From Jackrogersella multiformis (taxonomy: Eukaryota; Ascomycota; Sordariomycetes; Xylariales; Hypoxylaceae), in NCBI GenBank assembly GCA_902806575.1, contig CADCXD010000007.1, positions 1,302,001 through 1,366,000 of the forward strand: a stretch of DNA of 64,000 bases, written 5' to 3'. Below, piece after piece: positions 1 through 11,644 of this stretch. Below the pieces are notes generated by a model. The model saw only the letters and a program-made list of their open reading frames with translations, was not told the origin of the DNA and did no database searches. A program made the position numbers and the translations under genes. Each line of letters starts with the position of its first letter. Positions within the stretch are counted from its first letter, which is position 1.

Positions 1-926
1 ATCGCGAATCCCAGAATTCGACGGAACCAATAGAGGTACCAAAGGCTAGCAAGTTATGGCTGTTTTCGGCAACTGCTGCGGTATTGACACTCCCAACGCT
101 GATGCTTCCCTGCAAGCCAGTTTCAACACTGTCGTCGGTTCCAACATCGATTTGATACGACTTCATAAATCTGCCGACTTCAAGGTTCATTCGAAAGACC
201 TCACCGTTACCGTCAGTATCTAATCCCACAGAGGGGATTAATGCTTCAGTTGCGTGGCGATCGTAGACGAGATCTCTTCCGTACCTAGGCAGACGTAACT
301 CATAGTGGCAACCAGCTGGGGTCTATTGCGCGTTAGTTAATGGGCTGCGCTATATTTGAAAACATTTTCTCCTAAATGTTTCAGATCTTACATGGAATTC
401 GAGTTTCCTATCACTCTGCAAGTGTAGAGACTTCGTATAATCTGTCGAGAGGAAAAGGAAGGTTGTGTTGAGAGACTTCGTATGTCTCGCATAGGACAGC
501 GCAAGATGAGGCAAGTAGTGGACATGAAACTGCGGCTTGTCTGCTAAATATTAATATACTATAAAGAATACACAATTGGACATTCTCTTTCTAGGAGGAG
601 AAGGGTGGGATTTTTGTTCGGGGAATGACCATAACGTACAAGTTCCAGTTGACATGATCCAGTCATTGTCCTCCGACACTCGAACACATTGGCTAGCTTC
701 CTCAAACTCGAAATCTTGAAGAAGTTCTATTCGGCTCTGATACTCGGGGTCCGACTTTAGACTACGCTTCCGTCGACGCGCCAGCCTGTATAGATATATG
801 TCCTGTTAGTTTATCATTCCTTGATCAGAGAAGACTCGGATTGCTGTACCAATCTGGAAGAGGACGCGCGGTGTTGGCGCCGGCTATTGTGTACACAGAC
901 ACATCTCCTTGATTGGTGACTTTCAT
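1..926 (-). CDS. ENP2: ENP2/NOL10-type WD40 ribosome biogenesis protein, N-terminal part (runs off left edge)
   Basis: Enp2/Nol10 is a nucleolar WD40 protein of the small-subunit processome needed for early 18S rRNA processing. Four exons join in frame on the minus strand: 926-850, 785-640, 540-392 and 322-1, with introns of 64, 99 and 69 nt and a good AACTAAC branch site in the first. The start MKVTNQGDVSVY, then GANTARPLPDW, the SLHLQSDRKLEFH stretch, CHYELRLPRYGRDLVYD, DGNGEVFRMNLEVGRFMKSY and NLLAFGTSIGSVEFWD are hallmarks of this family. The frame is still open at base 1, so the rest of the propeller and the C-terminal NUC153-like part lie outside the window. The exons are individually short and easy to miss. 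The identification is secure from the motif order; the exact splice sites are inferred from consensus and phase. Confidence 0.93.
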
Positions 927-1910
927 GGCGACAGTCGTTATCGATGAGAAAGTCTCTAAGCGACAAGTAAAAGAAAACGTGAAAGTCGTGTAAGAAGAAT
1001 TAGGGAAGAAGAAAAAAAAAGATTGAAATGCGAAGCTACAGTACAAAGTAGAGGGGCGATAAGAAAAGTTAGTGGATACCATTAGTTCGATAAGGGTGGG
1101 TCCGTTCTGCCATTAGCCATTAATTAGCCTTTAGCCGTTTAAAGTTCAAACGTTCTGAAGGTCGTCGCCTTGCATGTATGGGCCCGAGACCCTTGTCATT
1201 TCCCTGGTCGGTCGCCTTCGAATCCGGGTTCCGCTTAGAGATCCACCCTCAGATTGTGTCCAATGAATGACGAGGTTAAGCCACATCTTGTTGATCATAG
1301 CTGCCCGCGTGCCACTAACTTAACCCGCTGAGATCCGCCCAGGCGCAGGCGCAGGCGCAGGCATTGGAAATGGAAAATACTCGTGACGAAAGAACCTCCC
1401 AAGGAACTTTAAAGCTTCCAGCTCAGCCTTCAAGCCCTTAAGCCCTTAAACCCTTCAGGCCATTCTTCCTTTTGACAATTCTTTCGACAAGACAACCTCC
1501 ACTTCCACCTGGTCATGAACACATATAACTGGCCATTTATGCGACCGAATTCATGATCTCATAATAACTAATCTTTCTGTTGACATATCCCTCCCCCATC
1601 CCCTGACTAATTCGGTAGCAGCTGGAATTCCATGGCTCGATAATTATCGAAATAAGTCGGCTTAGTGTCTACTTCGCGCTTCGAGCTTCGAGCTTCCCAT
1701 TGCCTCTTCTCCACGTAGGCTTAGCGGAGATGGAGCTCGGCGTGTACTGGAGACCCCAAAGATTGAAATCAACTCATAAAACTCGTACCGACAACTATAT
1801 CCATATTCCATTCTCACCTTAGCTGGCGCCTGGTTAAAGCGCATCTTTTGTGCCTCCTCTTGCATGGGAATGATCGCCGTCGCATCGGAATGATTGATAC
1901 GATTTACGAT
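927..1910. promoter_or_regulatory. Divergent promoter region between ENP2 and MED13
   Basis: About 1 kb lies between the two start codons and must hold both promoters and 5' leaders. It contains a hexamer tandem repeat (GCAGGC-type, 1340-1362) and CCCTTAA/CCCTTCA direct repeats near 1435-1460. I see no further gene in it. Confidence 0.5.
1340..1362. repeat. Short tandem hexamer repeat (CAGGCG)n
   Basis: Nearly four copies of the 6-nt unit CAGGCG run head to tail in the ENP2-MED13 intergenic region. This is a simple microsatellite with no known role. Confidence 0.8.
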
Positions 1911-4900
1911 ATGGACACTGGTGAATATGAGACTAATGCATTGGTAATTGTCAGTTGCAATTCTTCTGTTGCAATTCTTATGATTGTTGACATGCGCATA
2001 TCTACTGAAGCACATCTACCGAAGCATATATATACTGACCATGATCGATTTCCCCCATATAGAATAATATATCATCTGTCAACTTCGCCTTCTACGATCC
2101 CGTCTCTCCGACCCTCGCGTCCTTTGGGTCCAATGCGCTCGAACTCGAAAATTCCCTCCGAAGAGATGGGTTTTTGGCCTATTTCGATACCGTTAGACGA
2201 GGGGTGTGGTGTTTTCGCCTGTCACCAAAGGATAGGCAGTCAGTCAACCCGGCGTTCCCGAAGTCCGTTGGAAGTGCTGGCTTTGCATTTTCTTTAACTG
2301 AAGAGGGGATCCTCGAATCAGCCGCGCTCGTCAAGAACCGTCAACATGGCCCGAATACGGGAAACACCCCGGCCAGCTCCTCATCTAGTGGATCAGCTGG
2401 CCTCGATCCGGCTTACAGAAATACACAATCTGCTACTCTTCCCTCGGTCCAATCCTTCCCCGTCATGACCGAACAGGAGTTTAGAACAGTATCGTCTATC
2501 GATTCGAAAGTTGCTTCTTCGACTCCAATAAAGGATGTCTATGAGCACTTCATCTCCGCTGCCCTGTCAGCAGTCTCTTCGAGCTTTTGCGCCACAACCG
2601 GCGCCATCCCCCTAAGTTCGCGAACATTATTCCTCTCTAGAACATCCTATAATGACTGCATCGACGTACCCGCCGTTCTCGCTTCTCTGCGCATATACCT
2701 TACAACAACAGGTAGTCTTGTCATATCTTTTGCCCTTTCCCCGGCAGAGGGCATAATACATCTCTCTGAAAACCTCGGACACCCCTTACCATCACTTGGT
2801 GTGACCGTTTTAGCTGCGCCGCTTGGCATGTTTGCTACATGCCATCCTATTACTAGTTCCGAGACTACCGCCACCGACGGTAGCTTTGCTCAGTCGCCTG
2901 ATACTCAGGTCATGAGACTGCGATCTGAAAGAGACAACGGACCCTGGCGGAATATTTGTTCCAAATTCCTCCAGGCTCGTAATATACCGTCTTCGTTATG
3001 TGAATCTCAAAACTGGATTGGCCTTCAACGAATACGGCGGAAACCAACGGAGCAGAATATAGATGGAAAACGGACCCCGTCAATTGGTGCCCCCAGCCTA
3101 TCATGGCCCGTCAATCTCTGCTTTTGCAAGATGTTTTCGAGGTTGGCAATTGGAGTCGAAGTAGAAGATCAGTCTGTGCCTCAGCCTGACCGGAATTTTG
3201 ACGCTCTCAATGTTGCGAAACAATGGTTTTCGGGCGCAGAAGAGCGAGACGAGACCCTGAAGAAGAACAAAATGGAAAGGGATGCCGCGACAGCCCGTGA
3301 GATCTCGCTGGCGGACGGCCAGGCTCAACACACTAATGGACTATCGCCTTTAGCTCTGCAACGATCCAACAACACCGGCGCACCACCGGGAGGTTTAGCG
3401 ACCCCATCAATGGACGGCACAGTCTCTAGTCCCGGTATAAATATGACTGCCACAACGACAGCTGACATTGATCATGCTCGCAACGCATCATCATACGGAG
3501 ATAATTGGGAAAGTACGGAAGTAAAGCGCGAGCGCATTGGCACCTCGTTTGAGTCCGAGAATCTCTTTGGCGAGCTGGGACCCGATATGTTTGGAGATGC
3601 TGACATCACCGAGGCTGATTTCAACTTTTTTGACGAACAGCCTGGCGATATGGATCTTGACATACCCGGGCTTTCAAGTGTAGATTCGAATCTTGACCTT
3701 CCAGGTAGCCTTCTATCAGCGCAAGAATCACAATTCAAATCAGTTCCTCCGGATATCCATTTGCCCGACATAACCCCCTCGCCAACATTTACGAAACCTG
3801 AACTAAGGCATGCGCGAAGCTCTCTAGAAGATCCACGGCGCCTGGCCGGACTAGAAGCCAATAGATTCCAGTCTGCGGGTGTGAAACGACCTGCGAGCCC
3901 ATTCAATCCAGATACGGTATACAAAAGGATCCGAGCATCTCTTGACAACCATAAGGCCGTTCAACAGAACTCACGCATAGCCGCATCGTCCCACGGCAGC
4001 ATTTTTGATAAGGTCAATTTCGGCCCTTGCTTGTCAATAGTGAACAGCAAATATGAGGGAAGCGGGCGCTTCGATTACTCTCTTGAGCGGTCGAAAGATG
4101 CTAAATCATCCAGCCTCAATGAGCCGCCGATGACGGACTATCTACGGCGTCATGTAAAGGGCCGGAAAAGCTTGAAAGAGCTGCCTGCAAAAGTTGGACA
4201 GCTTTTAGTTCGTGCTTCTGGGGTTCAAGCGCTTACATCGACTGGAGCAAGCCCCTCGAACATCGAGGAATCTCACTCAGATGCTGATGAAATAAGTCTC
4301 GTATCGGACCAAGATGACTCGAGCTACGACGGAGATGAGCCTTTATCTCCTGTAAAATCTTTGAGTGTTAGGCGACGGCTTGTCGACGACGACGGAGAAT
4401 CCCTTGCCACATCATTTAGGGAGCTTGAATCTGCAGACGTGAGCTCACCGCATCTCCCTCTCGAGCTTCCCCAAACATGCAAATCCGAAGCGGATCTCCC
4501 CCTTGCAAAATACTTTGCTGACCCGGAGCCGCCCTTGCTTCAATATTCATTACCAGATGATCAATTGGTAATTGCTGCGCAAATCCTTACTGATCAGTTC
4601 TCTACTTGTACCTCTTTTGCTAGTGCAGCGTCACAACCGTTAGAATCGAGGGTTGATCGGCGTCGCCAGCTTACCGGCTTAACTCGCCGGTCGATTCAGC
4701 ACATCAAATCCAGCCTTCCTCCGGGCCTAGCGATCGCGACTGAGTACCAGTTTCGCCCCTTCGTCGAACTCCAAGATGTGCCACTTCTTGGTCAGCCTAC
4801 AAGGATGCAGCCGAGACCCCCAGGCGCCGACCAGATGAGACCGAGCAACTTATTCCAGATTCCATCGCCACATTTTGAGCTACGACGGTACGAGTCCAAG

Positions 4901-6472
4901 TTATCGGTCTTGCCGTCCGCGGTTCCTTTTTGGGAGAGTCTTGGGCTGAGTCCGTCTTCCGGAAATAAAGACATTAATGCTATCTGTATTTTCCCGGATT
5001 ATGAAGGTCTCGCAGACGATATGCTTGTATTCACAGATAGAATGCGTAGCATCTACGAATCATTGAAACTAGGATCATTCAATCGTCTGCCAACAACGTC
5101 TAACGTAGAGAACGGCTTGTTCCCTTTCGCAGTTGAGAAAGACCCGGTACCATTCAACAAATCCTCACCCTTCCTGAGGCCCTCACTATCTAGTTGCGCG
5201 TCTAAAGTATGTCAGGTACTAGCATCGATGGACGTTGAAGAGACAAACTTTGTTGTCTTCTTCGTTTATTCGCCCGACGTCACTGGGTCAATAATTGAAT
5301 GTTGTGCCGCCTTCAACCAGATCTTCGAAGGCTATAGGAGACTACTATTTAGTAAAAAGTTACCAATTGTTAATGACTTAGCTTTACAATTAGTACCTCA
5401 GGACTTTGTGGCCTCTTCAAATTCGGTGGCCATGCCATCCCCTTTCGAATTTTCTAGGCTGGCTATGGAGACATACGATAGGTGCGTTCAATTCGGTGGT
5501 GCAGCGCCATCACCAGCCATAATGCTCGAACAACAACCGCCGCGGATCATCGATTTCAAATTAACAACAAACCCGTCTGCATCTTTGCTACACGAGAATA
5601 CATGCCTCCATATCGCTTACGCGCAGAGTATAGACGGAAGGTGGATCACTGCAGCTTGGACGGACAATAGGGGCAGTCAACAAATGACAGCGTCATACTG
5701 TCTAGGAAGAAAGGGGAAGAACCTGTCAAGACCGATTGCAGATGTTACAGAGGGAATATGGGGGGCGACTCTCGATTTCATTTCCGCTTGGAAAGTACAC
5801 TGGCGGATTATTATTGCCAAGTGTGGTACAATGGAACAGTCTGAGATAGAGGTCTGGTCTGGTCTCGCTCAAGCAGAGTCAAAAGCGTCGATTAGCTTGA
5901 CGCTCATTGCAGTAGACACAGATCCATCCATGCAACTGCTCCCCCCAGTCGTCAAGGTTTCTAGCAGTGCCTTAACGGTATTTTACACGACGCCAGTTTC
6001 GACGCCACAGGGGTCCATGGTCTCGCCCGAGCAGAGCGGCAACCCGCCCACCCCTATTCGGGACAATGTAGGGACAAGCGCGCCCACGCCGGGAGCTGAC
6101 AACAACCCCGAGTCTGATGGCGACGCTACATTGACGGAAATCACAGATCAAACGTGGGGTGCCGTCTTATCACATAGATTAAACAACTCAACCTCCCTTA
6201 TGGAGCTTAATCCAGCTCTCATTAGCGGCTATCTAGTAAAACGCGGTGGATCACGAGTCGAAGATCCACCCGTCGTGATGGAGGTCAGCATCGTCCATAA
6301 TGAAGGCAACCCCAGAGCATACGAGTCTCTATTGAGAGAGATGCTCACCTACTACCGAGGTCTGGGAACATTAGCCAGGGCCCGTGGCATGATCGACAAA
6401 GAGACTGATATCCGGCCGTGGCATATCGCTGCGGCCGAGAAAGCGGTTAAGGCGCTGTATATGTTGATGTGA
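1911..6472 (+). CDS. MED13: Mediator complex subunit 13 (Cdk8 kinase module)
   Basis: Med13 (Ssn2/Srb9) links the Cdk8-cyclin C-Med12 kinase module to core Mediator and acts in the nucleus in transcriptional repression. A short exon 1 (1911-1943, start MDTGEYETNAL) joins exon 2 (2063-6472) in phase 0 across a 119-nt intron with a TACTGAC branch site and a CATATAG acceptor. The total is about 1480 aa, typical of fungal Med13. The N-terminal segment ELENSLRRDGFLAYFDTVRRG and the extreme C terminus HIAAAEKAVKALYMLM are family signatures. The centre (about residues 380-700) is Ser/Pro/Asp-rich and looks disordered; it includes the acidic ADFNFFDEQPGDMDLDIPGL stretch. The large exon alone has no ATG near its 5' end, which is why the upstream mini-exon is needed. 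An alternative donor at 1921 cannot be excluded. Confidence 0.92.
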
Positions 6473-7213
6473 TACGCCGGGGTTCGTTTTAGCGATGAGG
6501 ATGGCATTGCATGTGGAGATTGCTGCACTAGAAAGTTAGATGACAGCAATTTATTAGCGATATGATAAGATACCAATTGGAATCTTTGTTTATAAGTTCA
6601 CTCAATATTTCAAGGTGTTCGAAGATTTGCTAAATTACGTTGCTGCCGGATGGATGTCTACCTATCAGGTAGGTAGGAGGTAGGTATGAAAGCAAGTCTT
6701 GGTAGGTATACTCGTTCGGGTGGCTATCTACCATCTAATCATCTTATCTTACAAATTACTAATTGAGACAGTACCGGTTCTCCGTGGAAAAGCAAGTCTT
6801 TCGCCAAACTTCTAGTGCATACTATGTCGACGCTCCAGAGCGGATAATAGAAGGCGGAGGCGGACTTCAGCGGACTACTTGCATAGGCCGGATCAGTACC
6901 CTGATTTCAAAAACACCAAATCTTCTCATGTGAGCGGCATTCCGTATTACTGCCCCATGTGCAAGCAAATATTTGATGCGAGAAACTAAGCTAGGCAATG
7001 GAATTAAATGAGTCATCGATTCATGTACGTAATCCGTGTCTCCTTTTTCACATTGCCGAGCCATACTGAGTGGGCAATAGGTTCCCAATGTCTTCAGTAT
7101 AAGTACTAGCCTGTGACCTCAGTCCTCACCTCCTCAATGCCGCGAGCATATCTTAAACACTACTAGAGCGTTCGCGATCAACCCACATAACCTAAATTTT
7201 TAGTGACGCCAAC
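6473..7213. other. Intergenic region MED13-SDR
   Basis: Non-coding as far as I can see. It holds a small cluster of GTAGGTAGG-type repeats at about 6660-6690, related to the ACCTAGGT repeats elsewhere, and presumably the MED13 terminator and the SDR promoter. Confidence 0.5.
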
Positions 7214-8194
7214 ATGGTCCAGCTCGTATGGCTCATCACCGGCTGCTCCTCCGGATTTGGCGAGCTACTTACACTCCAAATCCTGTCTCGCGGTGATCTT
7301 GCGATCGCCACCGGACGAAAACTGGACAGGCTCACACATGTCAGACAGGCGGGGGCAGCTACCATGGAGCTCGACGTTACCCACTCCCAGCAGGACCTAA
7401 ACGATACCATCGCCGAAGCCGTAAAAAGATACGGGAGGATCGACGTGGTGGTGAATAATGCCGCCTACATCGCGACAGGCGCGTGGGAAGACGTCGAGTG
7501 AGAAATGGCAATTAGCTCCCAAGACGCGACGTTTTGCTCACATTATGGTAGATATGATCAGCTTGTTGCTCAGTTCGACACCAATGTCTTCGGCGTTGTC
7601 AAAGTGGCGCGCGCGGTTCTACCCTATATGAGGGAGAACAGGTCTGGCACTATGGTCTTCATTAGCTCCTTGTCGGGCTGGTACGGGCATCCCTTTGTCG
7701 GCCAGTATGCCGGGTCCAAGTTTGCTCTAGAAGGTAGGCAGCACCCAACCGTTCCATTTAGCATGTTATCCTTTGTCTAACTTTCAGCCGCAGGCCTTGT
7801 CGAAAGCTTGAGTCGCGAGACGAGCGCGTTCGGGATCAAGACGCTGTTGGTCGAGCCAGGGAGATTCCGGACGATGCTCCTATCGCCAGGAAACCTGAAA
7901 GCAGCCCCGTCGAATATCCCCGACTACGCAAAGGCGTCGAAGGCGCTTATCGACGGGCTAGCAAAAGAGGATCGGACTCAGCCGGGAGACGCAAGGAAAG
8001 CAGTCAAGATCATCGTGGACCTTGTGCGGAAGGAAGGTTGTGCCGAGGGAAAGGAGGTGCCGTTCAGATTCCCACTAGGCACGGATTGCTGCAATGTAAT
8101 GAGGGAGAAATGTGAGGAAACCCTGAACTTACTCCGGGATTGGAGTCATGTCATCAACAGCACGGATCATGACAATTATGTTGATTCGAATTAG
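7214..8194 (+). CDS. Classical short-chain dehydrogenase/reductase (SDR)
   Basis: This is an NAD(P)-dependent oxidoreductase of the classical SDR family; the substrate cannot be told from sequence. Three exons, 7214-7497, 7552-7733 and 7794-8194, join in frame across introns of 54 and 60 nt, giving about 288 aa. Visible motifs are the cofactor loop TGCSSGFG (residues about 9-16), NNAA, the catalytic Ser in VFISSLSG and the active-site YAGSK. The SxxxxxYxxxK triad is therefore intact. The second acceptor is ambiguous: CAG at 7785-7787 would add two alanines, but the join FALEGLVESL at 7794 fits the family better. The gene is convergent with the laccase, whose stop lies only 70 bp away. A dehydrogenase beside a laccase could act on the same phenolic product, but that is only inference. 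Confidence 0.88.
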
Positions 8195-8264
8195 GTATAT
8201 TATACTTTACTTCAATATTTACCTGCCTAGGTATGTACCTCTAAATGCCAGTCGGTACATGTTT

Positions 8265-10443
8265 TTATAAACCACCGTCAATTTGGTCTGAAAACAACAT
8301 TAGCAGTTGCTAAGGAAATAGATTGTCAATACTCACCAACGACGTGGTCACTGGTCCAAGCTTGCCAGTCAGTACACGTCTTCGACATAGCATCGCTAAT
8401 GTTCATATCATTCAAAAAGTCATCAGGCCTCTCCAATATCATCCATCCCATCCCGCCAGATAAATGCCAAGCAATGTGACCTAGTAGAAGTGTCAGCTCC
8501 TCGTTCGCTTTCTCGGAGATCGCGTTCAGCCTACAGTGGAGCGGCCAGATACCCGGGTTGTCCTGCTCCCATTGGAGCACGATGTAATGACCAGGTAAGA
8601 GCATCTGGACATCGCGGCGTTGGGGATTGCTCGGGTTGACGATGGAGCCGTTCCAGCACGAGCCGTAGTTGCCTATGAAGGTTGCCTTTGACCTGTTTGT
8701 GGGCCGTTCCTCTGGGTATTCTTCCGCTGGGCCGTCAACGACTCTACGCTGATCCAACGATCTCAGCTTGCCGCCGAAGTGGTCAGAGGCTTCGCCTGGG
8801 GAGAACACATGTGCAAACTCAGGTTGGCCGTGCGGAAACACGGTTTCATTGTCGCCGCAACGTCCCTCTTGAAGGACCCAGAAGTTGTGGCCATGGATGT
8901 GAACAGGATGAGGCTGAAACCCCGTGTTCTCGATAATAAAGCGGATCGATGAGTTGCTGCCGTAGTTGTGGACGTTCTGAATATGGGGGAACTCGAAGTT
9001 TCCGTCCCTGGCGTTCAGAAGTTGCGGGGCGTTATAATCGACTCGGAACGTACGATTTGCCATGAACCAGAGGTTGGATGATCCATTTGGGCGCAGCTCG
9101 ATAGGGATGATCTCTGTCACACTTGGTTCGTTCGGAGCTAATGGGTAGACTGGCACGGTCTTTGACAGAGGATCATTACCACAGTAATTGTTGGACGCGT
9201 TTGGACCAGGTTCGCTCGTTGGTGCTCGTGTCCGGTCCGCATTCTCGTAGAATACTGCCGCGGTTGCTAAGTATGATCCCTGCTTTCCCGGCGAACAGTT
9301 TGGTGGTTTATATGCCCGAAGCCATGTTGAATCGGTTGGTTCCCCTGTCGCGTGTACCAGAACGTCTGAACGCTGACCGGCTGCGAGAGTAACAATGTCA
9401 GTTTCGTAGGGTAGGATCGGAACAAGGTCGTTAGCAATAATGGTCATCCTATGTCCGTCGATCGATATCTTCTCTACAGCAAACGCTGACATGTTGATAA
9501 GGCGCAGGCGATGTGTTTTGCCCGAGGTGAAGTTGAACGAGGCGAGAGGCGCGCTGTTGTTGTTGTAAGAATTCTTGCCGTTGATCAAGTTGTTGTCGGA
9601 TAAGGTGACTTCGACTTTATTTTCAAGAAAGCCTCCCGTGATAACATCATAATACCTATGGAAGTAGTCTGAAATGGTGATTGGGCCCAGATCAATGTCG
9701 TAGGCAACGTGTGTTGGGCCATGAATAACCATCGGCCCAGCGAAGCCACTCACCGCCTGCGCTTCATAGTGCGAATGGTACCAGCAGGTTCCATATAGAT
9801 CTGGCTTGAACAAGTAGGTATACGAGGATCCAGGCGCTATTGGACATTGCGCAACGCCAGGCACGCCATCCATCCACGATGTCTCTTGCTGCAGCATACC
9901 ATGCCAATGTATTGCAGTACCCTCATCCGAAATGTTGTTATGGACCGTAACTGTAATATGGGAATCAACGCCAGCGATCCAGGGGGGGATTAAGAAGAGG
10001 CTTGCTTACTTTCAACCCAATCCCCCCAATCACACTCTACCAAGGGTCCTGGGAACTGTGAGTTCACCAATAGCAATTCTGTCTCTACGCCGTCTGGAGC
10101 AGCTGTTTCTTTTGTGACTGTGAAGTCGTAGGTTCGCGTGGTGCCCGTATCAGGACGAGTTTTGTACGCATTGGTATTGGTTGCGTTCATATCCCCCCAG
10201 GAGCAACCAGAGATTGTATCATGCATCAGGCATTTGCTTAGGTATGGAGAATGTGGCGTCCCCAGATTTGATAATGCTATATTCATTAGTGAATTGGCGG
10301 GTTTGCAATGCGGTGTGCTTACAGTCCTGTCCAGCAAACCTGTGGTTTCCAACACCATTATGAAGAAATCGCGTGCTGAGAGCTGCTGTCGTCCACCCCT
10401 GTAAAGAAGCCATGAATGTGAAGATCCATGAAGATGCAATCAC
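8265..10443 (-). CDS. Secreted multicopper oxidase, ascomycete laccase
   Basis: Laccases oxidise phenols with reduction of O2 to water. Five exons on the minus strand (10443-10323, 10276-10010, 9950-8535, 8480-8337, 8287-8265) total 1971 nt, 656 aa. A hydrophobic signal peptide starts the protein. All four copper-ligand motifs are present: IHWHG, WYHSHYE, HPVHIHGHNF and HCHIAWH. The last is restored only when the 54-nt intron 8481-8534 is removed; that intron is a multiple of 3 with no stop, so the genomic frame reads straight through it. The final 49-nt intron (8288-8336, TGCTAAT branch site) leads to a mini-exon ending in DGGL-stop, close to the DSG(L/I/V) C-terminal plug of ascomycete laccases. 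Introns of 46 and 59 nt split the N-terminal part. Laccase is the clear call; a melanin or secondary-metabolite role is not resolved. Confidence 0.92.
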
Positions 10444-11644
10444 GATCTATGATAAGTGGATAGCCCAAGTTCCCCGTAGTTTTACGAATATATAATAATA
10501 GAATTCAGAAGGGTTTACTGACAGAGGAGGAGCAACTAAAGTCTATGGGTTGGGTATAGGTGAAATCCAAGGAACATGACGGTATAAAGCAAAATTATAG
10601 GCAGTAATAAATGAGAAGACATCCATCCGGTCATGAGTCTTTCTGGGGGTATATATGGTGATGCTTAGATAGAAGTCGACTTCGCCGCACCTTAACACTC
10701 AGGTGTAGGTTATGAGCCGAATAGGGTTATATCATACCTGAAAGCCCATAGAAATATATTGGTCACATCCATGCCTAACTACCTAGGTAGGTATAAATTT
10801 ACCTGGAGATTGGCATGGGAGACCTCCAGGGTTGTCATGCAGCTTGAAAGTTACGGTTAGGTAACAAGGAAGGCTAGGGGTTGAATGTTTACCTACAAAC
10901 CTAAGGTTAAGTGGATTAAGGTTAAATATAATATACCTATTGACGATTGGCAACTTCACTAAAAGCGTAGCAGCAGTCTCTGAAGCTTTAGGTTAAGATT
11001 CGATTCACTAGGATCACGAACATATGAAAGGGATCTGGATCCTTGACTACCTACATACTTACCTACCCCAGGCGAGTTTTACCCCTTTCAGTTATAGTAG
11101 GTATTAATAGTAACGAAAATTTAGTAGCAAGGCTTATAATTTAAGGTACCATTATCGTCTTTAGATCACATGTATTGCATATTTCTCATATATATTAACA
11201 GCTTAACATTCGGTTATGAAATAATAATAAAGAAGGTTAATATATGTACACTATACCTTATAATTTACTACAATGTATTAATGCTATCGAGCAAGTTCAT
11301 TGTTATATTTCAAATTGAAAAACAAAGAGCTAAAAGAAACATGTATAGGGACACAAAGTTATTATTTCCGCTATTATTGTATAACTGCAAGTATAAGTTA
11401 GTTTTTAAAATACTGCCAGGTGGTTATTTTAATTTTCTTACTGTAAGTTTCAACAAAGCTGTAAACCCAGCCAAACATCAGTTTTGTCATAATATTTATT
11501 TTTCGTAAGTACCAAAGCTATCAACTATCGAACAAGAAGCTTATAATTTCTTACAATCATAAAATCACACACTTATCATTTACGACACTCATACTTTTAC
11601 TCTTCACTTATCCTCGAAGCAATTTCTGTTGAGCAATTTCCATC
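10444..11644. other. AT-rich gene-free block upstream of the helicase
   Basis: About 1.2 kb of strongly AT-rich sequence, poorest in G+C from about 11100 to 11600. A 112-codon frame at 11170-11508 has low-complexity composition and no recognisable motif, so I treat it as chance. The last 60 bases before the helicase start are pyrimidine-rich, as in many fungal 5' leaders. Confidence 0.5.

Noticed and set aside
11170..11508. 112-codon frame in the AT-rich block
   Set aside because: Composition is what AT-rich DNA gives by chance (Ile, Tyr, Lys, Asn, Phe) and no motif or splice context supports it.
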